From positions 1 to 6,936 of the forward strand of contig JAHHSI010000040.1 of NCBI GenBank assembly GCA_020025275.1: 6,936 nt of DNA, given 5' to 3'. The notes under the pieces were generated by a model that saw only the letters and a program-made list of their open reading frames with translations, did not search any database and was not told where the DNA came from. Positions 1 to 5,501 of the stretch are shown here, one piece after another (the first letter of the stretch is position 1; the number at the start of each line of letters is the position of its first letter). Origin of the DNA: Oscillospiraceae bacterium (lineage in GTDB: Bacteria; Bacillota; Clostridia; Oscillospirales; Oscillospiraceae). Made by a program: the position numbers and the translations under genes.

Positions 1-257
1 ATTGTAGCAGTTGGCGTTGCGTCAAAGTCAAGCTATATTTTCGTGAAAAAGAAAATTTGTCTCAACACCTTCAAGCTGAGATTTTTATGAGTGGGTAGCT
101 TTTGAGAGCTGTTTGGTCGTTTGGGTAATTGATTGGGTCAAACGGGTTTTGAGCCGATATTTATGAAACTGAAAAACAGCCATATTAAAGATTTTGACCC
201 AAACCGCAAGCCACGGTTTGGGTCAAAACTTATCGAGAAAAGTTATCAAAAACAAAG
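1..257. other. AT-rich gene-free stretch with repeated TTGGGTCAAA-like words
   Basis: I find no convincing gene here on either strand. The longest ATG-started frame is about 32 codons (minus strand, 183 to 85) and has no ribosome binding site. The stretch is visibly richer in A and T than the genes to its right. It contains repeated words related to TTGGGT(C/A)A: 120-128, 132-142 and 217-227 in direct orientation, and 193-203 inverted. It lies immediately beyond the 3' end of tRNA-Pro, the usual side on which integrative elements insert, so it could be the edge of such an element. No integrase or second attachment site is visible, so this is only inference. Confidence 0.5.
192..228. repeat. 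Perfect 15-bp inverted repeat (hairpin)
   Basis: Left arm TTTTGACCCAAACCG (192-206) and right arm CGGTTTGGGTCAAAA (214-228) are perfectly complementary around a 7-nt loop. There is no long T-run outside the stem on either strand, so it is not a textbook intrinsic terminator, although the terminal A/T pairs could let it act as a weak bidirectional one. A related imperfect hairpin lies at 135-155 (GGGTCAAA against TTTGAGCC, one mismatch). Confidence 0.7.
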
Positions 258-283
258 AAAAACCGCCTGAATAGGCGGTTTTT
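258..283 (-). terminator. Intrinsic terminator of the tRNA-Pro transcript
   Basis: An 11-bp stem, AAAAACCGCCT (258-268) against AGGCGGTTTTT (273-283), closes a GAAT loop. Read on the minus strand it starts directly after the encoded CCA of tRNA-Pro and is followed by a U-rich tract (TTTTTCTTTGTTTTTG). The A-rich flank also gives a T-run on the plus strand, so it could work in both directions. It may also end metK read-through transcripts, because no clear terminator lies between metK and the tRNA. Confidence 0.85.
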
Positions 284-359
284 TGGTCGGAGTGGGGAGA
301 CTCGAACTCCCGGCATCCTGCTCCCAAAGCAGGCGCGCTACCAACTGCGCTACACCCCG
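284..359 (-). tRNA. tRNA-Pro (anticodon UGG), CCA encoded
   Basis: The minus strand folds as a complete 76-nt tRNA. The acceptor stem is CGGGGTG/CACTCCG with one G-U pair, discriminator A, and a genomically encoded CCA (284-286). The D arm is GCGC-AGTTGGTA-GCGC. The anticodon stem is CCTGC/GCAGG with loop TTTGGGA, giving anticodon UGG. The T arm is GGGAG-TTCGAGT-CTCCC. UGG reads proline CCN codons, with CCA and CCG expected best. An intrinsic terminator abuts its 3' end. The nearest good upstream promoter is at 560-588, implying a 5' leader of about 190 nt that includes a partial copy of this tRNA. Confidence 0.97.
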
Positions 360-387
360 ATATTCAGTTTTAGCGCCGGTTCGCACA

Positions 388-428
388 TGCTCCCAAAGCA
401 GGCGCGCTACCAACTGCGCTACACCCCG
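388..428 (-). pseudogene. Duplicated 5' half of tRNA-Pro (tRNA fragment)
   Basis: These 41 nt are identical to 319-359 of the intact tRNA-Pro. They cover the 5' acceptor strand, D arm, 5' anticodon strand, the TTTGGGA loop and the first three bases of the 3' anticodon strand. Identity then stops abruptly. The following 28 nt up to the intact gene contain no TTCRANY T-loop and no matching acceptor strand, so no full tRNA can form. The copy has the same orientation and lies upstream of the intact gene, so the two probably share a transcript. Perfect identity suggests a recent event or gene conversion. Translating through both copies gives the well-known false peptide GVAQLVARLLWE twice. Confidence 0.9.
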
Positions 429-526
429 TGATTTACTTTTCAGCTGCCTGGGCCGATCCTCCCAAAGTTCTGACACTCTCCTCCCCTGTTCCACAATACG
501 CACCTCATGTACATTGCAGCAACAGG

Positions 527-562
527 AGTAGATACGCCGTCCCCATGGACGGCGTATCTACT
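527..562. repeat. Perfect 16-bp inverted repeat overlapping the tRNA promoter start region
   Basis: Arms AGTAGATACGCCGTCC (527-542) and GGACGGCGTATCTACT (547-562) flank a 4-nt spacer CCAT. No T-run follows on the minus strand, so it is a poor intrinsic terminator for metK, which ends at 600. It overlaps the -10 box and the predicted start point of the minus-strand promoter at 560-588. It could be a dimeric-protein operator, or it could give the tRNA precursor a GC-rich 5' hairpin (8 bp CGCCGTCC/GGACGGCG if transcription starts near 553). Both roles are inference. Confidence 0.75.
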
Positions 563-588
563 ATAACAGTTTTTCCCGTGTTTGGCAA
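560..588 (-). promoter_or_regulatory. Promoter for the tRNA-Pro transcript
   Basis: On the minus strand there is a -35 box TTGCCA (583-588), a 17-bp spacer and a -10 box TATAGT (560-565), with TG one base upstream of the -10 (extended -10). Each box has five of six consensus bases. It lies 12 bp past the metK stop and points at the tRNA fragment and tRNA-Pro. The predicted start is near 553, inside the right arm of the 16-bp palindrome. Confidence 0.65.
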
Positions 589-599
589 GCCCCTACTGC

Positions 600-1784
600 T
601 TACCGACCCAGGGCCGTGCGCAGCGCCTCCACGCGATCTGTCTGCTCCCAACGGACATTCAAGTCCTCACGCCCCATATGACCATAGGCAGCCAGCTTGC
701 GGTAGATCGGCTTGCGCAGATCCAAATCGCGGATGATCGCCGTGGGGCGCAGGTCGAATACCTGATTTACAGCCTCTTCCAGCTGATCATCGCTGACCAC
801 ACCGGTACCAAAGGTCTCCACCCGGACACTGACGGGCTGTGCCACGCCGATGGCGTAAGCCAGCTGCACCTGGCAGCGCTTGGCAAGGCCGGCTGCCACA
901 ACGTTCTTGGCCACATAGCGGGCTGCATATGCCGCACTTCGGTCCACCTTCGTGGGATCCTTCCCGGAGAAGGCGCCGCCGCCATGGGGAGCGCTTCCAC
1001 CGTATGTATCCACAATGATCTTACGGCCGGTCAGACCGGAGTCACCCTGCGGTCCGCCGATTACGAACCGCCCGGTGGGGTTCACATAGATCTTGGTATC
1101 CTCGTCCAGCAGCTCTGCCGGCACCGTGGGCTTGATCACCAGCTCGGTCATGTCCTTGCGGATCTGCTCGAGAGAAACATCCGCCGCATGCTGGGTCGAA
1201 ACCACAACGGCATCCAGACGCATCGGCTTGCCGTTCTCATCATACTCCACGGTCACCTGCGTCTTTCCATCAGGTCTCAGATAATCCACCAGATGCTCCT
1301 TGCGCACCTGTGTGAGTCGCATGGCCATCTTCTGTGCCAGAGAGATGGGCAGAGGCATCAGCTCAGGCGTCTCGTCGCAGGCGTAGCCGAACATCATGCC
1401 CTGGTCGCCGGCGCCGTTATCCAGCTCCGTATCGCCGTTGGCTTTAGCCTCCAACGAACGATCCACACCCATGGCAATATCGCCGGACTGCTTGTCAATG
1501 GTGGTGATGACGCCGCAGGAATCGCAGTCAAAGCCGTACTTGGCGCGGTCATAGCCGATGTCCCGTACCACCTCACGGACGATGGCCGGAATGTCGATCT
1601 GTGCGGTGGTGGAGATCTCACCCATCACGCACACAAGACCGGTGGTGCAGGTGGTCTCGCAGGCCACACGGCCGTTGGGGTCCTGTTCATAGATGGCATC
1701 CAGAACTGCATCGGAGATCTGGTCACACATTTTGTCGGGATGTCCCTCCGTTACAGACTCGGAGGTAAAAAGTCTTTTCGCCAT
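600..1784 (-). CDS. metK: S-adenosylmethionine synthetase (methionine adenosyltransferase)
   Basis: The 394-aa product makes S-adenosylmethionine from methionine and ATP (EC 2.5.1.6) in the cytosol and normally works as a tetramer. The family signatures are present: SESVTEGHPDK near residues 8-18 with the catalytic His15 and the metal-binding Asp17, GAGDQGMMFGYA at 124-135, and the glycine-rich ATP/phosphate loop GGGAFSGKDPTKVDRS at 268-283. Length is typical of the family. The ATG at 1784 is chosen because AAAGGAG (1794-1800) sits 9 nt upstream and MAKRLFTSESVTEGHP matches the usual N-terminus. The frame stays open to 1856, but that would add 24 residues from inside the leader terminator region. 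Expression is likely controlled by the upstream SAM-I riboswitch. No clear terminator follows the stop, so some transcripts may run into the tRNA-Pro region. Confidence 0.98.
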   Translation of the reverse strand: MAKRLFTSESVTEGHPDKMCDQISDAVLDAIYEQDPNGRVACETTCTTGLVCVMGEISTTAQIDIPAIVREVVRDIGYDRAKYGFDCDSCGVITTIDKQSGDIAMGVDRSLEAKANGDTELDNGAGDQGMMFGYACDETPELMPLPISLAQKMAMRLTQVRKEHLVDYLRPDGKTQVTVEYDENGKPMRLDAVVVSTQHAADVSLEQIRKDMTELVIKPTVPAELLDEDTKIYVNPTGRFVIGGPQGDSGLTGRKIIVDTYGGSAPHGGGAFSGKDPTKVDRSAAYAARYVAKNVVAAGLAKRCQVQLAYAIGVAQPVSVRVETFGTGVVSDDQLEEAVNQVFDLRPTAIIRDLDLRKPIYRKLAAYGHMGREDLNVRWEQTDRVEALRTALGR

Positions 1785-1837
1785 AACAATATACTCCTTT
1801 TTATTTTTATACAATATAGATTTCTTTTCAGAGCATG

Positions 1838-1880
1838 AAAAAACACGCTCCGCCATTCGACGAATCGTGCTCCTAAAGCG
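1838..1880 (-). terminator. Putative expression platform (terminator) of the SAM-I riboswitch
   Basis: Between the aptamer and metK the minus strand reads CGCTTT (1875-1880), about 22 nt of loop or inner stem, then GGAGCG (1846-1851) and TGTTTTTT (T-run opposite 1838-1843). The six-pair stem uses two G-U pairs. An inner ATTCG/CGAAT pairing near 1855-1865 is possible. This fits an OFF-type S-box terminator that forms when SAM is bound. The exact fold was read by eye and is uncertain. A competing pairing with the aptamer (1933-1940 with 1858-1865) could act as antiterminator. Confidence 0.55.
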
Positions 1881-1909
1881 ATCCTCATCTGTCGAAGGAC
1901 GAATACGGG

Positions 1910-2009
1910 ATTATCACTTCCGCATTCTACAAATTCGTCGGATTTGGCACCTTGCATCGCAGGTTGCCGTGGTGTCATCGGGCCGATCCCTCAACCACTC
2001 TCGATAAGG
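1910..2009 (-). promoter_or_regulatory. SAM-I (S-box) riboswitch aptamer controlling metK
   Basis: The minus strand carries the S-box core in order: P1 strand CTTATC, then GAGAGTGGTTGAGGGA, CGGCCCGATGA (kink-turn and pseudoknot region), CGGCAACC, AAGGTGCCAAATCC, and GAAGTGATAA, which closes P1 (TTATC at 2003-2007 with GATAA at 1911-1915). These match the known SAM-I consensus closely. Riboswitches of this class bind SAM and terminate transcription early when SAM is plentiful. Placement before metK is classic product feedback. The aptamer starts about 25 nt after the predicted transcription start. Confidence 0.95.
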
Positions 2010-2039
2010 TATGAAATTGTGGGATATTTGCTATGCTTA

Positions 2040-2067
2040 AGTATACCACATCTTTTTCCTCTGTCAA
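2040..2067 (-). promoter_or_regulatory. metK promoter
   Basis: On the minus strand there is a perfect -35 TTGACA (2062-2067), a 16-bp spacer and a -10 TATACT (2040-2045). Transcription should start near 2033, just before the SAM-I aptamer. No other promoter of similar quality is visible in the leader. Confidence 0.8.
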
Positions 2068-2200
2068 CTCCTTTTTACATCCTCTGCTCTATTTGTGCCA
2101 TTTTCGCCTCTTTTGGTAGAATTTACAAATTTTTCCCACCTTTTTTGTAATACTGTCCGAGACTCTCCCCATCATTTTGCCGACTATTAAAAAATTTGTC

Positions 2201-2229
2201 ATGACTTTTTGATAAAAATAGAGTAAAAT
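2201..2229 (+). promoter_or_regulatory. Candidate promoter of the rhomboid-like gene
   Basis: ATGACT (2201-2206), a 17-bp spacer and TAAAAT (2224-2229) make a moderate promoter facing the rhomboid-like gene. Transcription would start near 2236, which agrees with translation from the TTG at 2263 rather than the ATG at 2239. The -35 box is weak (four of six), so the exact position is uncertain. Confidence 0.45.
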
Positions 2230-2262
2230 AAGATTCATATGAATTTTAGGAGGAACGTCCCC

Positions 2263-3117
2263 TTGAAAAAAATCTATGATGCCGTGGATCGCTTTTGCGC
2301 GCGCAATCCCCGCTTTGGCATCCCCAATCTGATGCGCGTGATCGTGATTGGAAACGCTCTTGTCTATCTTCTCATGATGTTTTCCAACCCCGCTGCCCTC
2401 AGCTTTCTCGCCTTCAATCTGGACGGTGTACTCCACGGCGAGATCTGGCGAATCATCACCTACATTTTCTACCCCGGCTACACCAGCGCTTTGGGTCTGA
2501 TGATCACGCTGTTCTTCTATTACTGGATCGGTTCCACGCTGGAACAGCGCTGGGGAACTGCCCGCTTCAATCTCTACTATTTCAGCGGTGTGCTCCTCAC
2601 CGTGGTGGGCATCACCATTGCCAGCCTCATCACCGGTCAATACGGACTCACCGTGGCCGGCACCGGCTACGTGAACCTCTCCATGTTCCTTGCCTTCGCC
2701 GTCATGTTCCCCGAGGCACAGGTGCTTCTCTTCTTTATCATTCCGGTAAAAATGAAATGGCTGGGGATTCTGGACGGTGCTCTTTTCGCTCTGGAGGTCA
2801 TCTCCGCCCTCATCCACGGCAATCTCATCGGGGTGATCGTCCCGCTGCTGGCCCTCTTCAACTTCTTTATTTTCATCTGGCCCGAGGTGCACTACCACGC
2901 ACAGCGCAGCCGCTATCGCCGCTCCCGGCAGACGATCCAGTTCAAAAAGGCCGTCCAGCAACAGCAGCGTGAGAAGGGCTATCACCACAAGTGCTCTGTC
3001 TGTGGCCGAACTGACACCGACTACCCCGATCTGCAGTTCCGCTATTGCAGCAAGTGCGCCGGCTACCACTGCTTCTGTCAGGATCACATCTTCACGCACG
3101 AGCACTTCACCGAGTAA
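2263..3117 (+). CDS. Rhomboid-like membrane protein, apparently inactive, with C-terminal zinc-finger-like tail
   Basis: This is a 284-aa membrane protein. The start is a TTG at 2263 because AGGAGG (2248-2253) sits 9 nt upstream; the in-frame ATG at 2239 would put that site inside the gene. About six hydrophobic segments run from residue 24 to 206. Rhomboid hallmarks are visible: GEIWRIITYIFY at 59-70, the EQRWGTARFNLYY block at 94-106, and a helix with His185 (ALIHGNLIGVI). In active rhomboids GASGAxxGxxGAFA follows the loop before TM4. Here AGTGYVNLSMFLAFA (132-146) lacks that serine, with Gly135 in its place by my alignment, so proteolysis is doubtful. The cytosolic-looking tail holds a basic/Gln-rich stretch (211-238), then CxxC (244/247), CxxC (262/265) and C270, C272, H275, H279, H281, suggesting bound zinc. 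Such proteins are usually annotated as rhomboid family proteases; the substrate or partner is unknown. Confidence 0.85.
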   Translation: MKKIYDAVDRFCARNPRFGIPNLMRVIVIGNALVYLLMMFSNPAALSFLAFNLDGVLHGEIWRIITYIFYPGYTSALGLMITLFFYYWIGSTLEQRWGTARFNLYYFSGVLLTVVGITIASLITGQYGLTVAGTGYVNLSMFLAFAVMFPEAQVLLFFIIPVKMKWLGILDGALFALEVISALIHGNLIGVIVPLLALFNFFIFIWPEVHYHAQRSRYRRSRQTIQFKKAVQQQQREKGYHHKCSVCGRTDTDYPDLQFRYCSKCAGYHCFCQDHIFTHEHFTE

Positions 3118-3163
3118 TTCCATCATCATCGCCGCAGCGCCCTTGCCTGCCATGGGCATAGAA

Positions 3164-3205
3164 AGCACCCCCTCCGTTCAAAATACATTGAACGGAGGGG
3201 GTGCT
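3164..3205. terminator. Convergent hairpin terminator between the rhomboid-like gene and the lipoprotein gene
   Basis: A perfect 18-bp stem (3164-3181 with 3188-3205, core ACCCCCTCCGTTCAA) closes a 6-nt loop. It sits between two convergent genes, 46 bp after one stop and 34 bp from the other, so a shared bidirectional terminator is the natural reading. The T-runs after the stem are short on both strands (GTTTCG and TTTCT), so release may depend on the very stable stem or on other factors. Confidence 0.75.
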
Positions 3206-3239
3206 GTTTCGTCTCTATCGGTTGTGCTGCACCGCACTG

Positions 3240-4136
3240 TCATTTTAACTCCAGCACGCCCCGGCCATAGTCGTTCAGATATGGCTCAACCAGTGCATAG
3301 GGGATCTGAAACGCCTGCTCACCCGCGGCATAGGGGGCAATATCATAGGCCCCGAACACCACCAGCAGTCCCTCCTGATCGAAAAACACCGAGCGGCTGA
3401 TCCACTGGCGGATCACCTCTTTGTAGTCCTTGAAATATCCGGTCACTTCTCTTGTCTGTCGCTCCTGGATCTGCCGGAGGATCTCCTCTTCCACCGCTCC
3501 ACACAGCCCAACGTAGTCATCGGTCATGTCGTTGATGGTAATTTCCCGACCGGTATGCACATCAAAGGTGACCGGCTGGCGATTGGAAATCCCGTGTACA
3601 CCGCCGGTAAAGCTCTCCCGCCACAGCGTGAGACATACCATATGTTGGTTGCTCCATGTAGAGACATACACCCGGTCAATAAAATGGTAGTCGGGATTTA
3701 ACCAGCTGCTGTCACTGCTGCCAGCCGAGCAGTTATAATTCTTTTCGGCCATGGCGGAAATCTCCTGAAAATTGGATCTCTGCTCCGTCAGCCACCGCTC
3801 AAAGTAGGTGTTGACCCGCTTGGCGGCCACCTCCGACGGGGCAAGGGTGTCGGATTTCTCCGTGTAGTTGGACGCAGCTGCTTTGGAGTGCACCACCGGG
3901 TAGTGGTACTCCCCCTCTGCCAGCAGCCGCCCATCCGTGGGGGAGTAGTATACCTGCTCCTCCGTCTGCATCTCCACGGAATAGGGCATAGTGCCCACGG
4001 CTGCTACGGCATCCATCTCCATATTCTTCAATTCTTCCGCCGACATCATTGTCGCCGTATCCTGTACACTGCCGCAGCCTGCCAAAAGGAACACTCCTGC
4101 CCCCAGCAGCCATCCGGCGATCCTGCATCGTCTCAT
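3240..4136 (-). CDS. Lipoprotein with DUF3298-like (RsiV/PdaC-type) C-terminal domain
   Basis: This 298-aa protein is probably anchored to the outer face of the membrane. It begins MRRC, then a hydrophobic segment and the lipobox LLAGC with the lipidated Cys at residue 21. The mature part starts with a short low-complexity linker. The second half resembles DUF3298: GGVHGISN at 178-185, FDVHTGREITINDM at 191-204, and FFDQEGLLVVFGAYDIAPYAAGEQAFQIPY at 251-280. In RsiV and PdaC relatives this fold lies outside the membrane near the cell wall, and in RsiV it binds lysozyme. Whether this protein binds lysozyme or a wall component is not visible from sequence. The ATG at 4136 follows a GAGGTGA site and lies 8 bp after the tmcAL stop, so the two genes are almost certainly cotranscribed. 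The domain match is from memory, without a profile search. Confidence 0.8.
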   Translation of the reverse strand: MRRCRIAGWLLGAGVFLLAGCGSVQDTATMMSAEELKNMEMDAVAAVGTMPYSVEMQTEEQVYYSPTDGRLLAEGEYHYPVVHSKAAASNYTEKSDTLAPSEVAAKRVNTYFERWLTEQRSNFQEISAMAEKNYNCSAGSSDSSWLNPDYHFIDRVYVSTWSNQHMVCLTLWRESFTGGVHGISNRQPVTFDVHTGREITINDMTDDYVGLCGAVEEEILRQIQERQTREVTGYFKDYKEVIRQWISRSVFFDQEGLLVVFGAYDIAPYAAGEQAFQIPYALVEPYLNDYGRGVLELK

Positions 4137-4144
4137 AAGTCACC

Positions 4145-5341
4145 TCACAAAAGGGTCGGCACGGCGCGCCAATCGGACCCGCAGCGGCTCTGCTGCAGCT
4201 CCGGATAGGCCAATGTGTACACATCGGTCCGCTGTGCCTCGGCTCTGAAAAGTGCCTCGGCGGCCGTTCCTAAGCGCGCCGCATCGGCGGGCTTGGTCAG
4301 CACAGGCACATGGTTTTTCTGCATTGTCCGCAGCAACTTTCGCCCCCGCTCATTGGCCGCCAGCAGCCGCAGATAGGGCAACGGCTCCGCCGTCGGCTCG
4401 GCAGGCAGCCGCAAATAAGCTGCCAGCAGCATCCGCCGCAGCCTTGCATGGGAATAGCGTTTTGTCTTGGCCGCCGTCAAAATCTCATCCAGGGTGCATT
4501 GCTCCTGCACCGCACGATACACACGGCGGTACAGCCCCTCGCTGCCGCCGTCATAAGGAGCAAACTGCCGCTCCTCCATCCGCCGAAGGTCAGACAAGAT
4601 GGCCCGCTCACACCGGGCCATGGTCACCGGCGCACGGCCGGCTTCCATCTCCCGGCGCAGGATCTCTCCGCTCTGGGCAGGAAGATACGCCACGGCCTCT
4701 TCCGTCCGCCCCTCCCGCAGGAGCCGTCGGACAAAGGACGCTGAAGCAATCCCCTCTCGGGGTGCGCCGTCGTGGGCCGCTCCCGTTCGGGAGACAGTGA
4801 GTACGGCCATCGAACTTCCGCTGCGGCGAAGTGCACGGCAGTACTCCACGCCCAGATTTGTATTCGGTGTATCCAGCAGTGCCGCCAGCGGCTCGCCCGC
4901 CAGCTTGGCCACGGCTCTGCGGCGGCAAACCGCAAAACTCTCGCCGGAAAGCAGCGCTTCACGCAGCGCCGCGTGATAGTCCTCGTGCTCCAATAGCACC
5001 GCCAGTGTCTCGATGTCTGCTGCACTTCCGCACTCGCTGCCGAAGGCCAGATGGGTCACGACACCCGTTTGCGCCAGCAGCGAAACACCGCCCCGGGCAA
5101 AGCGCTCCGCCCCCGCTGCACTCCATTCGGTGGGCAGCTCCAGCACCAGATCCGCGCCGCAGCGCACCGCCATTTCAGCACGGGCCTGCTTGGAAAGCAG
5201 CGCAAATTCGCCGCGCTGAACAAAATTACCGCTCATGGCGCAGACGATGGCCTCCATCCCCTGCCGGCGCAACTGTTCCAGCATCCACGCATGGCCCAAA
5301 TGGAAGGGATTGTATTCACATATAATACCTGCAACCTGCAA
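4145..5341 (-). CDS. tmcAL: tRNA(Met) cytidine acetate ligase
   Basis: TmcAL (formerly YlbM) uses ATP and acetate to make N4-acetylcytidine at the wobble base of elongator tRNA-Met, via an acetyl-adenylate. The 398-aa product has the family signatures: GIICEYNPFHLGH at 5-17 including the HxGH nucleotidyltransferase motif (His14, His17), SGNFVQRGE at 37-45, ADLVLELP at 63-70, FGSE at 100-103, and PNTNLGVEYCRAL at 159-171. Length fits the family (about 390-420). The start is TTG at 5341; there is no upstream ATG option and the protein begins directly with the conserved MxVxGII strand. A G-rich ribosome binding site (GAGGGGGG) lies just upstream. It is the first gene of a two-gene unit with the lipoprotein. 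Third positions are strongly G/C, like the neighbouring genes, so there is no sign of recent transfer. Confidence 0.95.
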   Translation of the reverse strand: MQVAGIICEYNPFHLGHAWMLEQLRRQGMEAIVCAMSGNFVQRGEFALLSKQARAEMAVRCGADLVLELPTEWSAAGAERFARGGVSLLAQTGVVTHLAFGSECGSAADIETLAVLLEHEDYHAALREALLSGESFAVCRRRAVAKLAGEPLAALLDTPNTNLGVEYCRALRRSGSSMAVLTVSRTGAAHDGAPREGIASASFVRRLLREGRTEEAVAYLPAQSGEILRREMEAGRAPVTMARCERAILSDLRRMEERQFAPYDGGSEGLYRRVYRAVQEQCTLDEILTAAKTKRYSHARLRRMLLAAYLRLPAEPTAEPLPYLRLLAANERGRKLLRTMQKNHVPVLTKPADAARLGTAAEALFRAEAQRTDVYTLAYPELQQSRCGSDWRAVPTLL

Positions 5342-5448
5342 GCCCTTCCCCCCTCAAGAGGTAACAAAGAGTTACAATTCTTGTCACTTTTTCGTCCACC
5401 GTGGCAAAACTGCTATATTAGCGCAGTCATTTCGCCATGTTTTTATCT

Positions 5449-5477
5449 ATTTTAGCACATTCTTGCGTTTCTTGCAA
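5449..5477 (-). promoter_or_regulatory. Promoter of tmcAL and the lipoprotein gene
   Basis: On the minus strand there is a -35 TTGCAA (5472-5477), a 17-bp spacer and a -10 TAAAAT (5449-5454). It gives a leader of about 100 nt before the TTG start. The leader contains a small hairpin just before the ribosome binding site (GTAAC 5361-5365 with GTTAC 5371-5375). Confidence 0.65.
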
Positions 5478-5501
5478 TATGTACCTATTTTTCAAATCTT
5501 C

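Noticed and set aside
85..183. 32-codon minus-strand open frame left of the tRNA
   Set aside because: No ribosome binding site, no recognisable features, and a length expected by chance.
1..257. CRISPR array or transposon end
   Set aside because: The repeated words are only about 10 nt, unevenly spaced and in mixed orientation. There are no repeat-spacer units, no transposase and no clear terminal inverted repeat pair.
246..503. Minus-strand open frame of 85 codons with a repeated GVAQLVARLLWE motif
   Set aside because: This is translation through tRNA-Pro and its duplicated half; GVAQLVAR peptides are a classic artefact of tRNA genes.
582..1838. Plus-strand open frame of 418 codons opposite metK
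   Set aside because: It is the antisense shadow of metK in GC-rich DNA: His/Leu/Ala-rich, no family signature and no ribosome binding site. The metK reading is unambiguous.
1785..1856. N-terminal extension of metK to an ATG at 1856
   Set aside because: It overlaps the riboswitch terminator T-run and lacks a ribosome binding site. The conserved MetK N-terminus begins at 1784 behind AAAGGAG.
2239..2262. ATG at 2239 as the start of the rhomboid-like gene
   Set aside because: It has no ribosome binding site and would lie within a few bases of the predicted transcription start. The perfect AGGAGG at 2248-2253 is correctly spaced for the in-frame TTG at 2263.
2089..3168. Minus-strand open frame of 359 codons opposite the rhomboid-like gene
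   Set aside because: It runs through the metK promoter region, the divergent promoter and the whole rhomboid-like gene. Its composition is an antisense artefact, while the plus strand has a good ribosome binding site and membrane segments.
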